DNA from: Strigamia acuminata
Lineage: Eukaryota; Arthropoda; Chilopoda; Geophilomorpha; Linotaeniidae
Length of the DNA: 64,000 nucleotides
Reading direction: 5' to 3'
NCBI GenBank assembly: GCA_949358305.1
Contig: OX442315.1
Location: forward strand, 14,658,427 to 14,722,426
In this document: positions 35,501 to 44,174 of the stretch, one piece after another
Position numbering within the stretch: the first letter of the stretch is position 1
Layout of the letters: the number at the start of each line of letters is the position of its first letter
Made by a program: the position numbers and the translations under genes
Notes under the pieces: generated by a model
What the model was told of the DNA's origin: nothing
What the model saw: only the letters and a program-made list of their open reading frames with translations
Database searches by the model: none

Positions 35501-37948
35501 TTATTATTAAATGTGTGCAAACCAAAGGTTGGTAATTGAAATCAAACAATTCAGCCAGGAATGTTTTTTTTTTTGAAAAATATTTTTTAAAGATGGTTGT
35601 TCGGTTTAAATGGAGTGAAGAACATTTTTGTGAGAGCCAGTTTTGACACAAACTGATATTTGGACTGGAAAAGAGCAGTTCAATTGTGTTGGGAGTATTA
35701 CTGCTACAATAATAGCGGAATGCGTTACAAATTAAATTTTTTTTTTTAAATCCTGGAGGATTTGCTGGTTCCGGTAGTCACCTCTAGGAACCAATGGTGC
35801 AAGAGCGGACTATAAAAGGCCCCAACTTCTGTTGAGAAGCGCTTGGCGACCGGGGGCTTCGGACCAATGAAATTACAGACACAAACCAGGAATGACTAAT
35901 GCATGCTAATCATACCGCAACTAAATAAGTTCCCAATTCCCCATCACATTAAAAATAAACTAGTTAAGGTGAGGTTTGCAGAGGGAGCTGGCCCCCCTTG
36001 TTAAGAAAAATCCCAAGAACACGTGAAAAAGCCAGAAACAGCATTAGTTACTCCTGGCTGTGGAGCCCTCTGTCGCCAACGCCTAGTCTAGATAGGACCA
36101 CCACAAGACTAGCGTCTTGATCCTTCTCCGCTCTTGTTCGTCATGGTGACGCTTAGGGAATATATGGTTAAGCCATTCCGAGCACCGTGAGCGACACATT
36201 GGCTGTGTCATAAACTATAAATATAGTTTCTTGTGTCATTTTCTATACACATGTCGTGCGTCCGGCGCTATCAGGGCGACCCTAAGTCTTGAGTCGTGTT
36301 GTATTTTCCCAAGATTGACTTTCATCTTGGATGCTCACGCTCAAATGTCTAGGCACCATGAATGAGATATGATTTCTAGGAAACATTTTTCCATGATCAC
36401 CGAGCACCCATTGTGAAAGACTGCAGCGTGAATGCAGAAAGATTACGATCGGAAACTGCCTATGTAGTACCCTCATCCCCCTGTTAATTAAAAGGGAAGT
36501 TTACTCATGATGTTGTCTTACCTTTTAATTAAAACAACCAGGGGGGCAGAAAAAGAAAAGATTAGGCTGTACAATTTTCTTTCAGTAGAATTGGCATATT
36601 TTAAACAATCATGACTAAAAGTTTTAATTGCTAGTGATATTATTGTTGACTTCTTGCAATGAGAGACTTGGAGCAAGTCTTACTCTATGGGTGGCTTTAT
36701 TCGGACTAGGGGTTGAAACTGTACATGGGAGAGACATGGGTTACGCGACGCTACGTAAGTAGACTACCTCGTCTAAACGCCCGGGTTCATTAAGACGACG
36801 GGCTCGTTTTAGCGCCGGGCAGTCATCGGCAATTTACAGAATTGTTGCCGGCCCCGATTAAGTGGCGGGTCCCCAAAAATTGCTGATTTTTTGCGATAAA
36901 ATGGTGATTTTTGCGAAAACCGGCACGCGCCGGGCCCGATTAAACGCTGGGCTTCAAATTGGCGCTGGGGGGGAGGGGGGCGGGGGGGGGTCGGCTTAAA
37001 AAAATATTAAACGCTCGGGCGTGTGGCACTACATTACAGAATAACACATTGCCAACACTAATTCTTGTCTAACTCTTGTCGCCACATTTCTTATTTTGTT
37101 TCTTTTTCTTTTTCTATCGCAAAATAGCAATCACGAAGTTTGATCCCTCGGAGGATTGCCTCATGGAGAACAACATTGAATCTGTGATGAAAAACGACAG
37201 ACGCTACAGGACAAAACGTGTGCTGAAACTGACCGAAGGTGCGATGAAAAAAAGTGAGGATTTGCTACCGGACGTCGCGTCCAACCCGAACCAAACACCA
37301 AAAACCCACCACGTAATCAAATCCGACGAGCTCAACGACGACAACAACCACTGCGAAATGATCCCCTTGACGTGCGTCCACGACATGTCGCACCTGGCGT
37401 CCACGTCGTGCGACGACAAAGCCGCGGACGAGCACGAAGACCAAACCGTCACGCTGCTCGCCTACAAAATCCAGCCGAAAAAATACGTCGCGGGTCCGCT
37501 GCCGTCCGAATTCAAGGGACGAACATTCGGACATCTAACCACGTTGCTCGAGTCGCCGCTAGAGGACGAAATGAGCGCGCAAAGCAAGAAACAACCTCCG
37601 CCGGTCAAGCCGAAACCGGCCAAATGTTTTTTGAGAGACACGCAGACGCCTGGCGGTGAAAACAGGAGCCACAAAGCAAATAGAGTGACATTCGGACCGG
37701 TGTTTAATGTCCCCATCGAAAGCGAGGGGAGTTACGGCGATAAGGTCACTTTGCCACCCCCGTTGCGGTTCAAGGACCCGTCGCCGGGGCTGCTGAAGAC
37801 GCCCAGGAGTTTGCCGCCGACGTCACTCAAGCTGGACAGTATTTTCACGGGCTCGAGGGATTTGTGTTCCGGTAATTCACCGGAAGAGGACTCAGAGTGC
37901 ACGTCGCGCGAAGTGTCTTCGCCGGATTCACACGACACTGCCGTATGA
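13492..37948 (+). CDS. Adhesion GPCR, gene A: EGF/SEA/Ig2/HormR/GAIN-GPS/7TM (5' incomplete)
   Basis: A cell-surface adhesion G-protein-coupled receptor. Exons found: 13492-13562, 14735-14848, 17413-17525, 17638-17699, 20003-20151, 22347-22592, 23954-24313, 25012-25238, 26381-26578, 26772-26831, 28943-29042, 29103-29240, 29316-29397, 31238-31426, 31487-31619, 31676-31782, 31843-31945, 32068-32218, 32442-32508, 32573-32639, 32720-32808, 34966-35095, 35161-35202, 35269-35319, 35416-35431 and 37128-37948 (TGA). All have GT-AG introns and frames that join, giving about 1,294 residues. The first exon enters in phase 2, so the signal peptide and start codon lie upstream and were not found. Family knowledge: SEA plus Ig recalls ADGRF5, while Ig-HormR-GAIN order recalls ADGRA; orthology is unresolved. 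Ligand and G protein are unknown. The paralogue at 54567-63477 supports the model exon by exon. Confidence 0.9.
14421..14574. mobile_element. GTTTACATGC-family MITE, truncated copy 2
   Basis: Matches the right half of the 59243-59540 copy from about GTTCGAGTTTACTCGAATT to the terminal GCATGTAAACGAAG, followed by TA. The left half is missing. It sits in the intron just before the EGF-like exon. Confidence 0.8.
15530..16187. mobile_element. hAT-type non-autonomous element with internal minisatellite
   Basis: Ends CAGGGGTTCTCAAACTTTTT and CAGTTTGAGAAACGCTG, flanked by the perfect 8-bp duplication ATCTAACG (15522-15529 and 16188-16195). Both features are characteristic of hAT. Inside are a 20-bp minisatellite and a run of about 27 bases that is almost pure C (near 16124-16150). 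Located in the intron between the EGF-like and SEA exons. Confidence 0.85.
15729..15930 (+). repeat. 20-bp minisatellite inside the hAT element
   Basis: About ten units of AGATTTTGAGTGATTTTTGT, later with TTTTTCT in place of TTTTTGT. The two T-tracts in each unit lie 10-11 bp apart. Confidence 0.9.
17413..20151 (+). CDS. Gene A: SEA domain exons
   Basis: Exons 17413-17525, 17638-17699 and 20003-20151 encode a domain with SEA features: a first strand (RVRFVGSFRL), the N-x-x-S-S-x-Y helix start, and the strand pair ILHFRPDGRVEFHFFG. SEA domains often cut themselves at a Gly-Ser-Val/Ile-Val-Val loop; here the equivalent stretch is GRVEF, so the serine nucleophile is Arg. N-glycosylation sequons (NNS, NLS, NFT) are present. 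ADGRF receptors carry SEA domains in the same N-terminal zone. Confidence 0.8.
17556..17596 (+). repeat. (TTTA)n microsatellite
   Basis: A short run of TTTA repeats in the 112-nt intron that splits the SEA domain. Confidence 0.85.
17700..20002. other. Intron of gene A, no embedded gene seen
   Basis: AT-rich intron with a long pyrimidine tract before the acceptor (19981-20002). Short open frames here (for example 18455-18652) lack recognisable domains. Confidence 0.5.
20152..22346. other. Intron of gene A, no embedded gene seen
   Basis: A CATAAGTATAGAATA word occurs twice in direct orientation (about 20200 and 20378) and may mark an old insertion. Otherwise the intron is low-complexity AT-rich DNA, ending in ATTT repeats before the acceptor. 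Confidence 0.5.
22347..24313 (+). CDS. Gene A: two Ig domains
   Basis: Exons 22347-22592 and 23954-24313. Ig1 has the core Cys in SLACIS, Trp in FKWFKD, and the D-Q-G-EFTC turn formed across the exon junction. Ig2 has IFCRV, YSWLKNG and VYTCIVSNKAG. Both look like complete Ig sets. Introns are phase 1, typical of shuffled Ig modules. An adhesive or ligand-binding role outside the cell is inferred from the family. Confidence 0.9.
24350..24660 (+). repeat. Degenerate tandem array of ATGCATTTT-type units
   Basis: Imperfect repeats of GTGCATAAATGCATTTTTAGGTGC-like words, with one longer direct duplication near 24470-24530. It lies in the intron between the Ig2 and HormR exons. It shares the TGCATTTT core with the array at 33897-34175. 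Confidence 0.75.
25012..25238 (+). CDS. Gene A: HormR (hormone receptor) domain exon
   Basis: One exon (75 codons plus two bases) with the HormR pattern: YPVC, HTC, RWCPNTY, RRNCS, a Trp (FWEEPDF), then SEC. HormR domains lie just before GAIN in several adhesion GPCRs. The exon is markedly GC-richer than its flanking introns. An insertion rich in Ala/Arg/Lys (EARAKARGKAR) lies between CPNTY and RNC. Confidence 0.8.
25488..26062 (+). repeat. Direct duplication of a ~90-bp segment, plus dispersed repeat copy 2
   Basis: The segment at about 25488-25575 (GTGCAGGGAAGTGAAAGT..., ending ATTTGATTGAAAGTGAATTA) recurs at about 25972-26060. Between them lies 25605-25709, the second copy of the repeat also found at 2964-3069. 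All are intronic, between the HormR and GAIN exons. This may be a broken larger element. Confidence 0.6.
26381..31619 (+). CDS. Gene A: GAIN domain and GPS exons
   Basis: Exons 26381-26578, 26772-26831, 28943-29042, 29103-29240, 29316-29397, 31238-31426 and 31487-31619. The first three are helical (GAIN subdomain A). The following exons give the beta-rich part, including VIFYRNL, PKRYL and VEYTVDSSIVS. GPS landmarks are present: GWYMNC, EWILSAC, CICDRFGTYALLL. The four Cys and two Trp needed for the GPS fold are kept, but the His-Leu-Thr/Ser cleavage tripeptide is Arg-Phe-Gly (31569-31577). The receptor is therefore probably not cut into two fragments. Confidence 0.88.
26862..27052 (+). repeat. 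20-bp minisatellite with phased A-tracts
   Basis: About eight units of AAAAATTTCAAAATTTCGTC. Two A/T tracts per unit lie 10 bp apart. Intronic, between GAIN exons. The open frame across it (26931-27122) is only a product of the repeat. Confidence 0.92.
27955..28353. mobile_element. Foldback/MITE with ~45-bp arms
   Basis: The arm at 27955-28005 (CCGATACAACGTTGACCTAA...) returns as reverse complement at about 28306-28353, with a few mismatches. Ends read TATAGTCC and GGAGTATA. No coding capacity. It lies in the 2.1-kb intron between GAIN exons 26772-26831 and 28943-29042. Confidence 0.8.
29498..29575 (+). repeat. Dispersed repeat, copy 1 (mate at 63528-63620)
   Basis: TGTTGAAATATTCACGTTT-ATCAATACCCAATT and the following TGTAAGTCC...AATAAAT are shared with 63528-63620 in the same orientation. 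Family unknown. Confidence 0.6.
29612..29943. mobile_element. Foldback element with ~56-bp arms
   Basis: GGGCTGAAGTTGGCA and the following bases to ACAAATC (29612-29667) return as reverse complement at 29889-29943, with scattered mismatches. No ORF. It lies in the intron between the GAIN exons ending at 29397 and starting at 31238. Confidence 0.75.
30689..30836 (+). repeat. Dispersed repeat, copy 2 (mate at 11023-11170)
   Basis: Same orientation and order of blocks as the copy at 11023-11170. Followed immediately by the ACAGGGTG-type element at 30844. Confidence 0.65.
30844..31068 (+). mobile_element. One-armed relative of the 8143-8920 foldback
   Basis: Begins ACAGGGTGGTCAGAAAGTCTG and keeps, in the same order, the blocks TTGACCT, GGTCAT and AAAGTTGTAGAACACCATC-AATTAGT seen in one arm of the long foldback. 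I see no second arm, so this is a solo or decayed copy. Confidence 0.5.
31676..35202 (+). CDS. Gene A: seven-transmembrane region
   Basis: Exons 31676-31782 (TM1), 31843-31945 (TM2), 32068-32218 (TM3), 32442-32508 (TM4), 32573-32639 and 32720-32808 (TM5 and third loop), 34966-35095 (TM6) and 35161-35202 (TM7). Hydrophobic segments are spaced as in adhesion GPCRs, with the ILISWGIPLLVTGAT stretch leading into TM4. Cysteines expected at the top of TM3 and in extracellular loop 2 (C-W) are not seen: the corresponding stretches read SLKMEWYPYIA and FKSWWIQVGD. Exon lengths match the paralogue except the TM5/loop exon (89 versus 86 nt). Confidence 0.9.
32861..32921 (+). other. Possible cryptic or poison exon
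   Basis: A segment with an acceptor (ACATTTTTAG) and donor (GTAAAT) lies in the third-loop intron. It would enter in the right phase but ends in TAG after about 19 codons, and its 61-nt length would shift the frame. Direct joining of 32808 to 34966 gives the conserved protein, so this is at most an alternative exon that truncates the receptor after TM5. Confidence 0.2.
33468..33651. mobile_element. pogo/Tigger-like MITE, TA-flanked
   Basis: Ends CAGTCGAAACTCTTTATAACGA and its near-exact reverse complement, flanked by TA on both sides; ATAACGAAT words repeat inside. These are the usual marks of a pogo-type MITE. It lies in the 2.2-kb intron between third-loop and TM6 exons of gene A. Confidence 0.85.
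33897..34175 (+). repeat. 20-bp minisatellite, TGCATTTTCACACAAAATGA
   Basis: About ten nearly identical 20-bp units from 33970, preceded by looser ATGCATTTTT units from 33897. Intronic in gene A. Open frames on both strands through it are repeat artefacts. Confidence 0.92.
35269..37948 (+). CDS. Gene A: cytoplasmic tail exons
   Basis: Exons 35269-35319, 35416-35431 (a 16-nt microexon) and 37128-37948. The tail is about 295 residues. Motifs: EDLLPDV (shared with the paralogue), PPPVKPKP (SH3-type), KCFLRDT (shared), RVTF (37682-37693, PP1-docking type), LPPPL, and a C-terminal DTAV that fits a class I PDZ ligand. The last exon is GC-rich, unlike most of the window. It probably binds scaffolds and a phosphatase; this is inferred from motifs only. 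Confidence 0.88.
35432..36739. other. Intron of gene A, no embedded gene seen
   Basis: Part of the 1.7-kb intron between the microexon and the last exon. No open frame with a recognisable domain was found on either strand. Confidence 0.5.
36740..37030. mobile_element. GC-rich GCCGGG element with G-run, upstream of last exon
   Basis: Repeated words such as AAACGC-CGGG, GCGCCGGGC and GATTAA resemble the MITE at 46545-46869, so this is likely a diverged member. It contains GGGGGGGAGGGGGGGCGGGG (about 36966-36990), able to form a G-quadruplex, about 140 nt before the acceptor of the last exon of gene A. Confidence 0.5.
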
Positions 37949-38317
37949 TTTTCGGCCTTTGGAAGAGTTGTTCGTTTCTGTTTGTTTAGTTGTTGATGGC
38001 CTTAAAGTTTCAGGGTTTTTGGACGCGGGGGTGCGGGGTTTTGTTGTTGGATTTGTTTGTTGTTACGAGTTACGTGGTTGCGTTTAATGATGAAATCGAA
38101 AGTTGTGAATTCATTGTTTATCTTTTTTTTTTGTTTATTTGGGATCAATTAATGTTTTAATTGGATTATTGAAGGCGTTGATTGGTTTCGTGTTGATTAA
38201 TTGTGTTGATAATTCGAGTTATGAGTGAGTAATGTACTTCTGGTGTTGTTAGGATGGATTAATGATGTTAAGGTTCTAAAAGTGCATTAATTACTTCTTG
38301 GAATAATTGTTTGGGTT

Positions 38318-38323
38318 AATAAA
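38318..38323 (+). terminator. Poly(A) signal of gene A
   Basis: AATAAA lies 370 nt after the stop codon, followed by a GT/T-rich stretch. It suggests a 3'UTR of roughly 390 nt. Confidence 0.6.
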
Positions 38324-38340
38324 GTTTGTAACTCTTTCTT

Positions 38341-39225
38341 ATTAGAGGAGATTAATTATTACTCCGAGCAATGGCGAAGACCGAAGCGCCGTGAGTAAAC
38401 AATGAAGGTTTGTTGCGCCCTCGTGTGACAAGCATCGAAATTATTTACAAAGATGGCCGTTTGTGTTTAATTTGTTTCTGACTAAGTTTTCTTCTTTTCG
38501 GCACTGAGTGCGGAGTGAATACTCTGGAAGAAGCACCGCATGCGTTTGAACTTTAAACATCACCTGAGGATCATATGTACCTGGAGTTTTTCTTTAATTA
38601 ATTTTGCACGTGAATGAACGGGATAAAAGGACTCTTAGATGTATAGGGGAAATTTTTTAAGAAAAGTATTTGATAAGTCGAGGCAAGGTTTGTTTAATGC
38701 TAATTAATTTGCAGGTTTCAATTGATGAAATTATTAATTTTTTATTTTTTATTTTACTTTTTTTATATTTTTATCAGGTTGTGACATCGTCTTGACATAA
38801 TGGCGTTTAATTTTAGAAACAAGGTGACTTTAATTTTGATCAATTTGAAGAGGAAACTTTGTCGAGTTCATAAAGCGATGTTGGAAAATAAAATTAGCAT
38901 TTGAATTCGCAGACGTGCAAATTCAGGAACTGTCGTTTAGATGTAAGTGGAGATAGTTTTGTTGATGCAATTTCCTCTTAGCAACGTGAAGTAACTTGTT
39001 TGTCCATCATGTCGTTTTCAGATTACTATTAAGTATACTCTTGCTCGAAGCCTCTGGTTCTAAATTACATTTCTAAGCATATATTTGCATAGCCGAGTGA
39101 AGATCGTTAAAATTGATTTCTATCTGTAAAAAGGTAAGTCGAATTTAATACAGGTTTTCATAGGACATAATTTGTCGAATATTTAATAAAATTTGTCGAA
39201 AATGTGACAAAATTTATATAAATAT
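38341..39225. other. Intergenic, no gene recognised
   Basis: Sequence downstream of gene A. No exon-like segment with a recognisable product. Confidence 0.5.
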
Positions 39226-39640
39226 CTGATGGAAATTGCTGAAATTTGTCGGAAATCATTACAAAATTGCGAATTTGATGAAATTTGTCGGAAATTATTA
39301 CAAAATTGGCGAAATTTGTCGGAAATTATTACAAAATTGGCGAAATTTGTCGGAAATTATTACAAAATTGGCGAAATTTGTCGGAAATTATTACAAAATT
39401 GGCGAAATTTGTCGGAAATTATTTAAAAATTGGCGAAATTTGTCGGAAATTATTACAAAATTGGCGAAATTTGTCGGAAATTATTAAGAAATTAGCGAAA
39501 TTTGTCGGAAATTATTAAAAAATTGGCGAAATTTGTCCGAAATTATTAAAAAATTGGCGAAATTTGTCCGAAATTATTAAAAAATTGGCGAAATTTTTCG
39601 GAAATTATTTAAAAGAATTGGCGAAATTAGTTGGAAATTA
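39226..39640 (+). repeat. 31-bp minisatellite, about 13 units
   Basis: Units of about 31 bp that alternate AAATTTGTCGGAAATTATTA with CAAAATTGGCG. Some units are 30 bp. Three A-tracts per unit are spaced about 10-11 bp apart. Overlapping open frames in all three frames come from the repeat. Confidence 0.92.
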
Positions 39641-42600
39641 CTTAAATATTGTCGGGAATTACCAAAAAATTGTCGGAATTGAATAAAATTTGTCAAAAAA
39701 TTAAAAGTTTGACGAATTTTATGTTTATTTTCGGCCATTTGGACATAGGTTAAATGTGAGAGTCAAAAACCCATAAGAAATAATCGCGTAACATCATTAA
39801 TGGTTGATCTCTTGTGGCCCGAGCTTTTCTTCTCTCCCTCATTTCTTTAAATCGATATTCATACGCTAGATAATACTGTCAATAATCCAATTATCGATTA
39901 TGGAAAATTTGTTTCTTTCAAAGCCTTTTTCATTACAATTTTTTTCCTCACTCCAAATTTGCTGACAACACTGTGGTCCCACGTGACTTCGTCTCCCGAG
40001 CTAGGCACGTCTTACTCTTTTTCCATTGGTGGCTGCGTCTTTATTTTACCTTTTCGCCAACTGTGCAGCCAAGCACAAAATTAATTGGGATATAAACTGA
40101 TTTCTTTTTTCTTTCCAACACTTTTTAACTCTTAAACACAAGAATTTTTTATTTCCTCTAATTAAAAATTTAAGAAACAACTTTGTGTTGTTTGTGATCG
40201 ATTTTCATTCGATTTCGGCTGATTTCAGCTCCAGTCATCGTCACGTTTGCAATTATCACTTTGCACGTACACAACGGCGTACAAACGGATAAATCTTTTG
40301 ATTGATATTTATTTTTCATATTTTTCTACATATTAAAAATTTATTTCTTTTTTCTGCGCTTTAAAGTTGATGTTTTCGTGGTCGTGGTACGTAATTCGGG
40401 CAGTTATTACCCAAGGGCAAGATATAGGCCTAATGAAACATTCTATGCATGGAAAATGAGCAAGTGGTGAAATATTTTTCTTGATTTATGAGTTGGTGTA
40501 GGCGATAGTGAAACTGCTTTTTATTTTTATTCTTTTATTTTTTCTTTTTTTCTTTTTTTCTGTGTATATTTTTCAGTTTTTCACATACTTAATTAGGAAA
40601 TTTATGTTTTTTTTTTTAATTTTGAATAATAAATGCGCTGAGATTATCAAGCTACAAAAGGGAAGACGCCAAGTTAGCCAAAAGTAAATTTCTCTTGAGA
40701 TTTCCGCTCTTAATTTTTAATTTATTTTAAATTTTAACTGTTTAAATTTGAAATTCGAGCGTGAATCCCATATGGTTCAAAAATATATTTTACCATATAT
40801 TGCTTTTTACTTAATATGTGAGTTTGGACGGACGCCATTAGGGCACGTTTGAAAATACACTGCAATATAATTTAAATTTATTTTTGAACTGCAAAGAAAG
40901 AACACGAGAAAATTTAATTATTTTATTTTAATTTTGTATAAAAAATTTGGAGAAAAAAAAAGTTTTTGTTAAGGGAAAGTTGTTTGGGTTCAATTAAACC
41001 GATGTTGCAGAAATTATAACAGTCTGTCGAGGTAAGAGGAAAGTTTCAGGTGAGTGAATCACTAGAGTTTTCTTATGTTTGAGATTTAAGCTGAAAAGCT
41101 CTCTGCCATCCTTGGCTGGGTTTCATTTGGTGCGACTTGATAAACAGCGAGTAGTAAATCAGGATATACACTCGAACTCGATACATGTTCATAAACTACG
41201 AGGTAAAAGAAGTAAGGAGCTAAATTTAGGAGCAAATAAAGAATGAAGAGTTTCGTGTTCTACAACATTTTACACGACATTTATACCGCCCATTTTTTAA
41301 CACAAAAAAAACTTGTTACAAACTTAAAACAGGTAGCTACAGACGGCAATAAATTAAAAAGTTACAATTCTAGTTTCAGGTGGAAACGCATCAATTTCTC
41401 ATAAATTTTTAACTTGACCACTAGGGTGGTTTGATCACTCTAACAGTAAGACGGATAATCTGTTTTTGCGTGTTTTTTTTTGTACATAAATAATAATAAA
41501 TCAGATTTAACACTACGGTAGCTGCAATCAAAAATTAAAATATTGTTTGTTTTACTTCAATTTTAAAACAAAAATGACATCATTTTTTGTCTTATTTATT
41601 AAATTAACATTTATTTATAATTATAATATATTTATTATAATTATTATTGTTGCACAAACAATCGCTTAACAAGTTTTGCAGTGAAAATTCGAATAAACCC
41701 CAGATGGCACATGTTGAGTGCTTGCATTGGTATTGAAATTGATATCGGTATTCCAGGATGATGTTATATCGACTTTGTATAAAAATGTCTATAATTTAGT
41801 GATATAAAAAGTCGATATAGGAACAGATAACACTGATTTTTTTTGAGTGATTCTGTAAAGACGCCACAGGGATGCAAAAAAAATTTATCGATTTCTCTTT
41901 TTTTATTTTTTTTATATCTGCAGTGTTCTCAGTTCCCACTTAAGACATTAAATCAATATCGCAACGATGATGTTGCAAAACAATCGCTGAAATATTGAAA
42001 TTTTGGATGGCGATAATGGGATAAATGAAACCAATCAATCCGGAATTAATTTATTCCACAATTTATTCAACATTGTTGAAATTCGGACCATTAAAAAAAA
42101 ATAGAATTGTGACAAAGGATTTAATATTTGGGTAATTTTTTTATGTAAATGTTGTAAATATTTGATTTACGAATTCAAACATTTACATTTAAGATTGTAA
42201 AAATAAATTTTGATTGCCGGGACAGTTGTATTTGCAATCTGAAAGAAAAATTCAATTTTCTTTTGTTTTTAACTGCAACTTGAAGCGTGTTGGTTTCATC
42301 TGAAAGTAATTTCAGGGTCACCATTTTTATTCTTGGCAGGATTCAATCAAATATATCGAAAAATTCTCACGAAATTCATGAGAACTTGCAAAAGCACCGC
42401 CTTGAAGCAAACCCGAGCTTCACTGCAAAGCACTGCCTCGAAGCAAACCGGAGCTTCACTGCAACGCAACCAGCACAAATTAACAGGAAATTTTAAACGT
42501 GACTGAAAGATCGACATCTCTCTCTCGATATCAGCTCCAGTAATATCTTTCCCTTCTATTTTTATCAATCAAATGGGTTCATTCAAGTGCAACCGACCGT

Positions 42601-44174
42601 AAGTCAAGTGAAGCATGACTTGTGTTCAACATACGGCCGCGTGTTTTTCATGGGGAAAATGATGGCCAGTTTATCCGCCCATCGACCACATGGTATTTAC
42701 TATTTACCACAAGTTGATGGAACAAAACTCGCGTTTATCCCTCGGGATTTTCCTCGACAAAAATGATAATCGGATCAGAGCGAAAAGAAATATAAGTGGA
42801 AGAAAAACTGTTGTTTGTTTTTCCATCGGGGAATAGCAACAAAAAACGCTGTTTAAGATTGTAAATTGTGTTGTTAATACTCCGAGCACACGCAGAGAGA
42901 TAGACCCGGGCATTAATTACACGGAGTAGAATGTATTGCCATGTTCATTACTGCGTGCGTCTTGTGATTAGCAGCAGTTTGCAATCGAATTATTCCAATT
43001 AACAAGTTGAAATTCTCGAAAAGCAACTATTCCTGAGAGAAAAGTAATATTAAAGAAACTTACCTCATTAGTCTCGGTGAATAAATTCTTTTTTCTCTCC
43101 GCTTTTATTCCGTGTGATCTCGAAATGTAATTAGTGCAGCTTAAGTCACAATGGCCGCGCGGAATTGAAGAATTGAAGGAGGAAAATTGAAATAATTGAA
43201 TTTGAAGGCGCGATTAAACGTCGAAAGGAATATTAATTAAAATGTTTTATGTATTTCTGGAGTATTTTTGACTTGGTTAATGCGATTTTAGTGCGAGTGT
43301 TGTACGATGGCGGAATGTTATTAATTCGCGTTTTCTCGCGCCGGTGGGAAAAAACGTTCCTTTACATGTGGGTTTAGTGGGCGAGTCAAGAGCCGAGATG
43401 TGATTACAAAGCAGGCAACTAAGTGACCGTTCGAGTAGAGTGGTCGTACAGGTTGAAAAGGTTAATTCGTTGAGAGGAAGTCATAGAACGGGGCATTTCA
43501 AGTGCTTCATTTAAGCAGGAAGAGATTTGAAGTTGTAAAAGGGGGCGAAATTCTCGATGGAATGTTACTGTGACTCTATTACATCTCCCATTCCATTTCT
43601 TTTCACGCCACAATAATTGTGGCAATTACAAGAAATATTCATTTCCTGTAAATTAAATGAAACGCACGAGATATTAATTGCGTCGCATTATCTTCGCGTC
43701 GCGACACACTAATCACTTAATTTTCTTTCATGTAATTTTTTTTTAAATATTAATATAAAAAATTAAAAGATTAATTATCTTGCATTGGAAAGAGAAGAAA
43801 GTGTGACAGTGTTTGGGATTTGTTTGCATTAGATTGTGTGCATTCGTTTAAGTGACTTTAAGGTGAAATATTGAATGCGCTCGAATGTTTTGTTTGATTG
43901 GGGAATCAAGTTGGAGTTGGGAACTGATCGCTGGGATCGTCGCGTGCCCTCAAGTGGTGAGTTGGTTGAAATGAAAGTCAATGGGGCCATTGACCCAATG
44001 AGGTACTCCAAAGTTTCCAGGAATGAGTAATCAATAAATGTGACCGTGACCGCTTGAAATGAAATTTATGTTAAAAACAGACATTTGAAAGGTGATTGCC
44101 GGTACGAATTAATCATGATGTCGAGTAAAAGTGGTTGTGTTCAATATTGAAGCATAAAGTAACGTTTCTATCAT
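39641..44174. other. Intergenic, no gene recognised
   Basis: AT-rich. A ~34-bp segment rich in GAAGCAAAC and GAGCTTCACTGCAA is tandemly duplicated at 42395-42464, and a short palindrome around TATCGACTTT/AAAGTCGATA lies at about 41767-41818. No coding region is supported. Confidence 0.45.

Noticed and set aside
37204-37938. Several open frames on the minus strand and in frame 2 across the last exon of gene A
   Set aside because: They are shadows caused by the GC-rich coding exon; frame 1 continues the receptor and shares motifs with gene B.
39229-39518. Three overlapping repetitive open frames
   Set aside because: Products of the 31-bp minisatellite (30-31-bp units keep all frames partly open).
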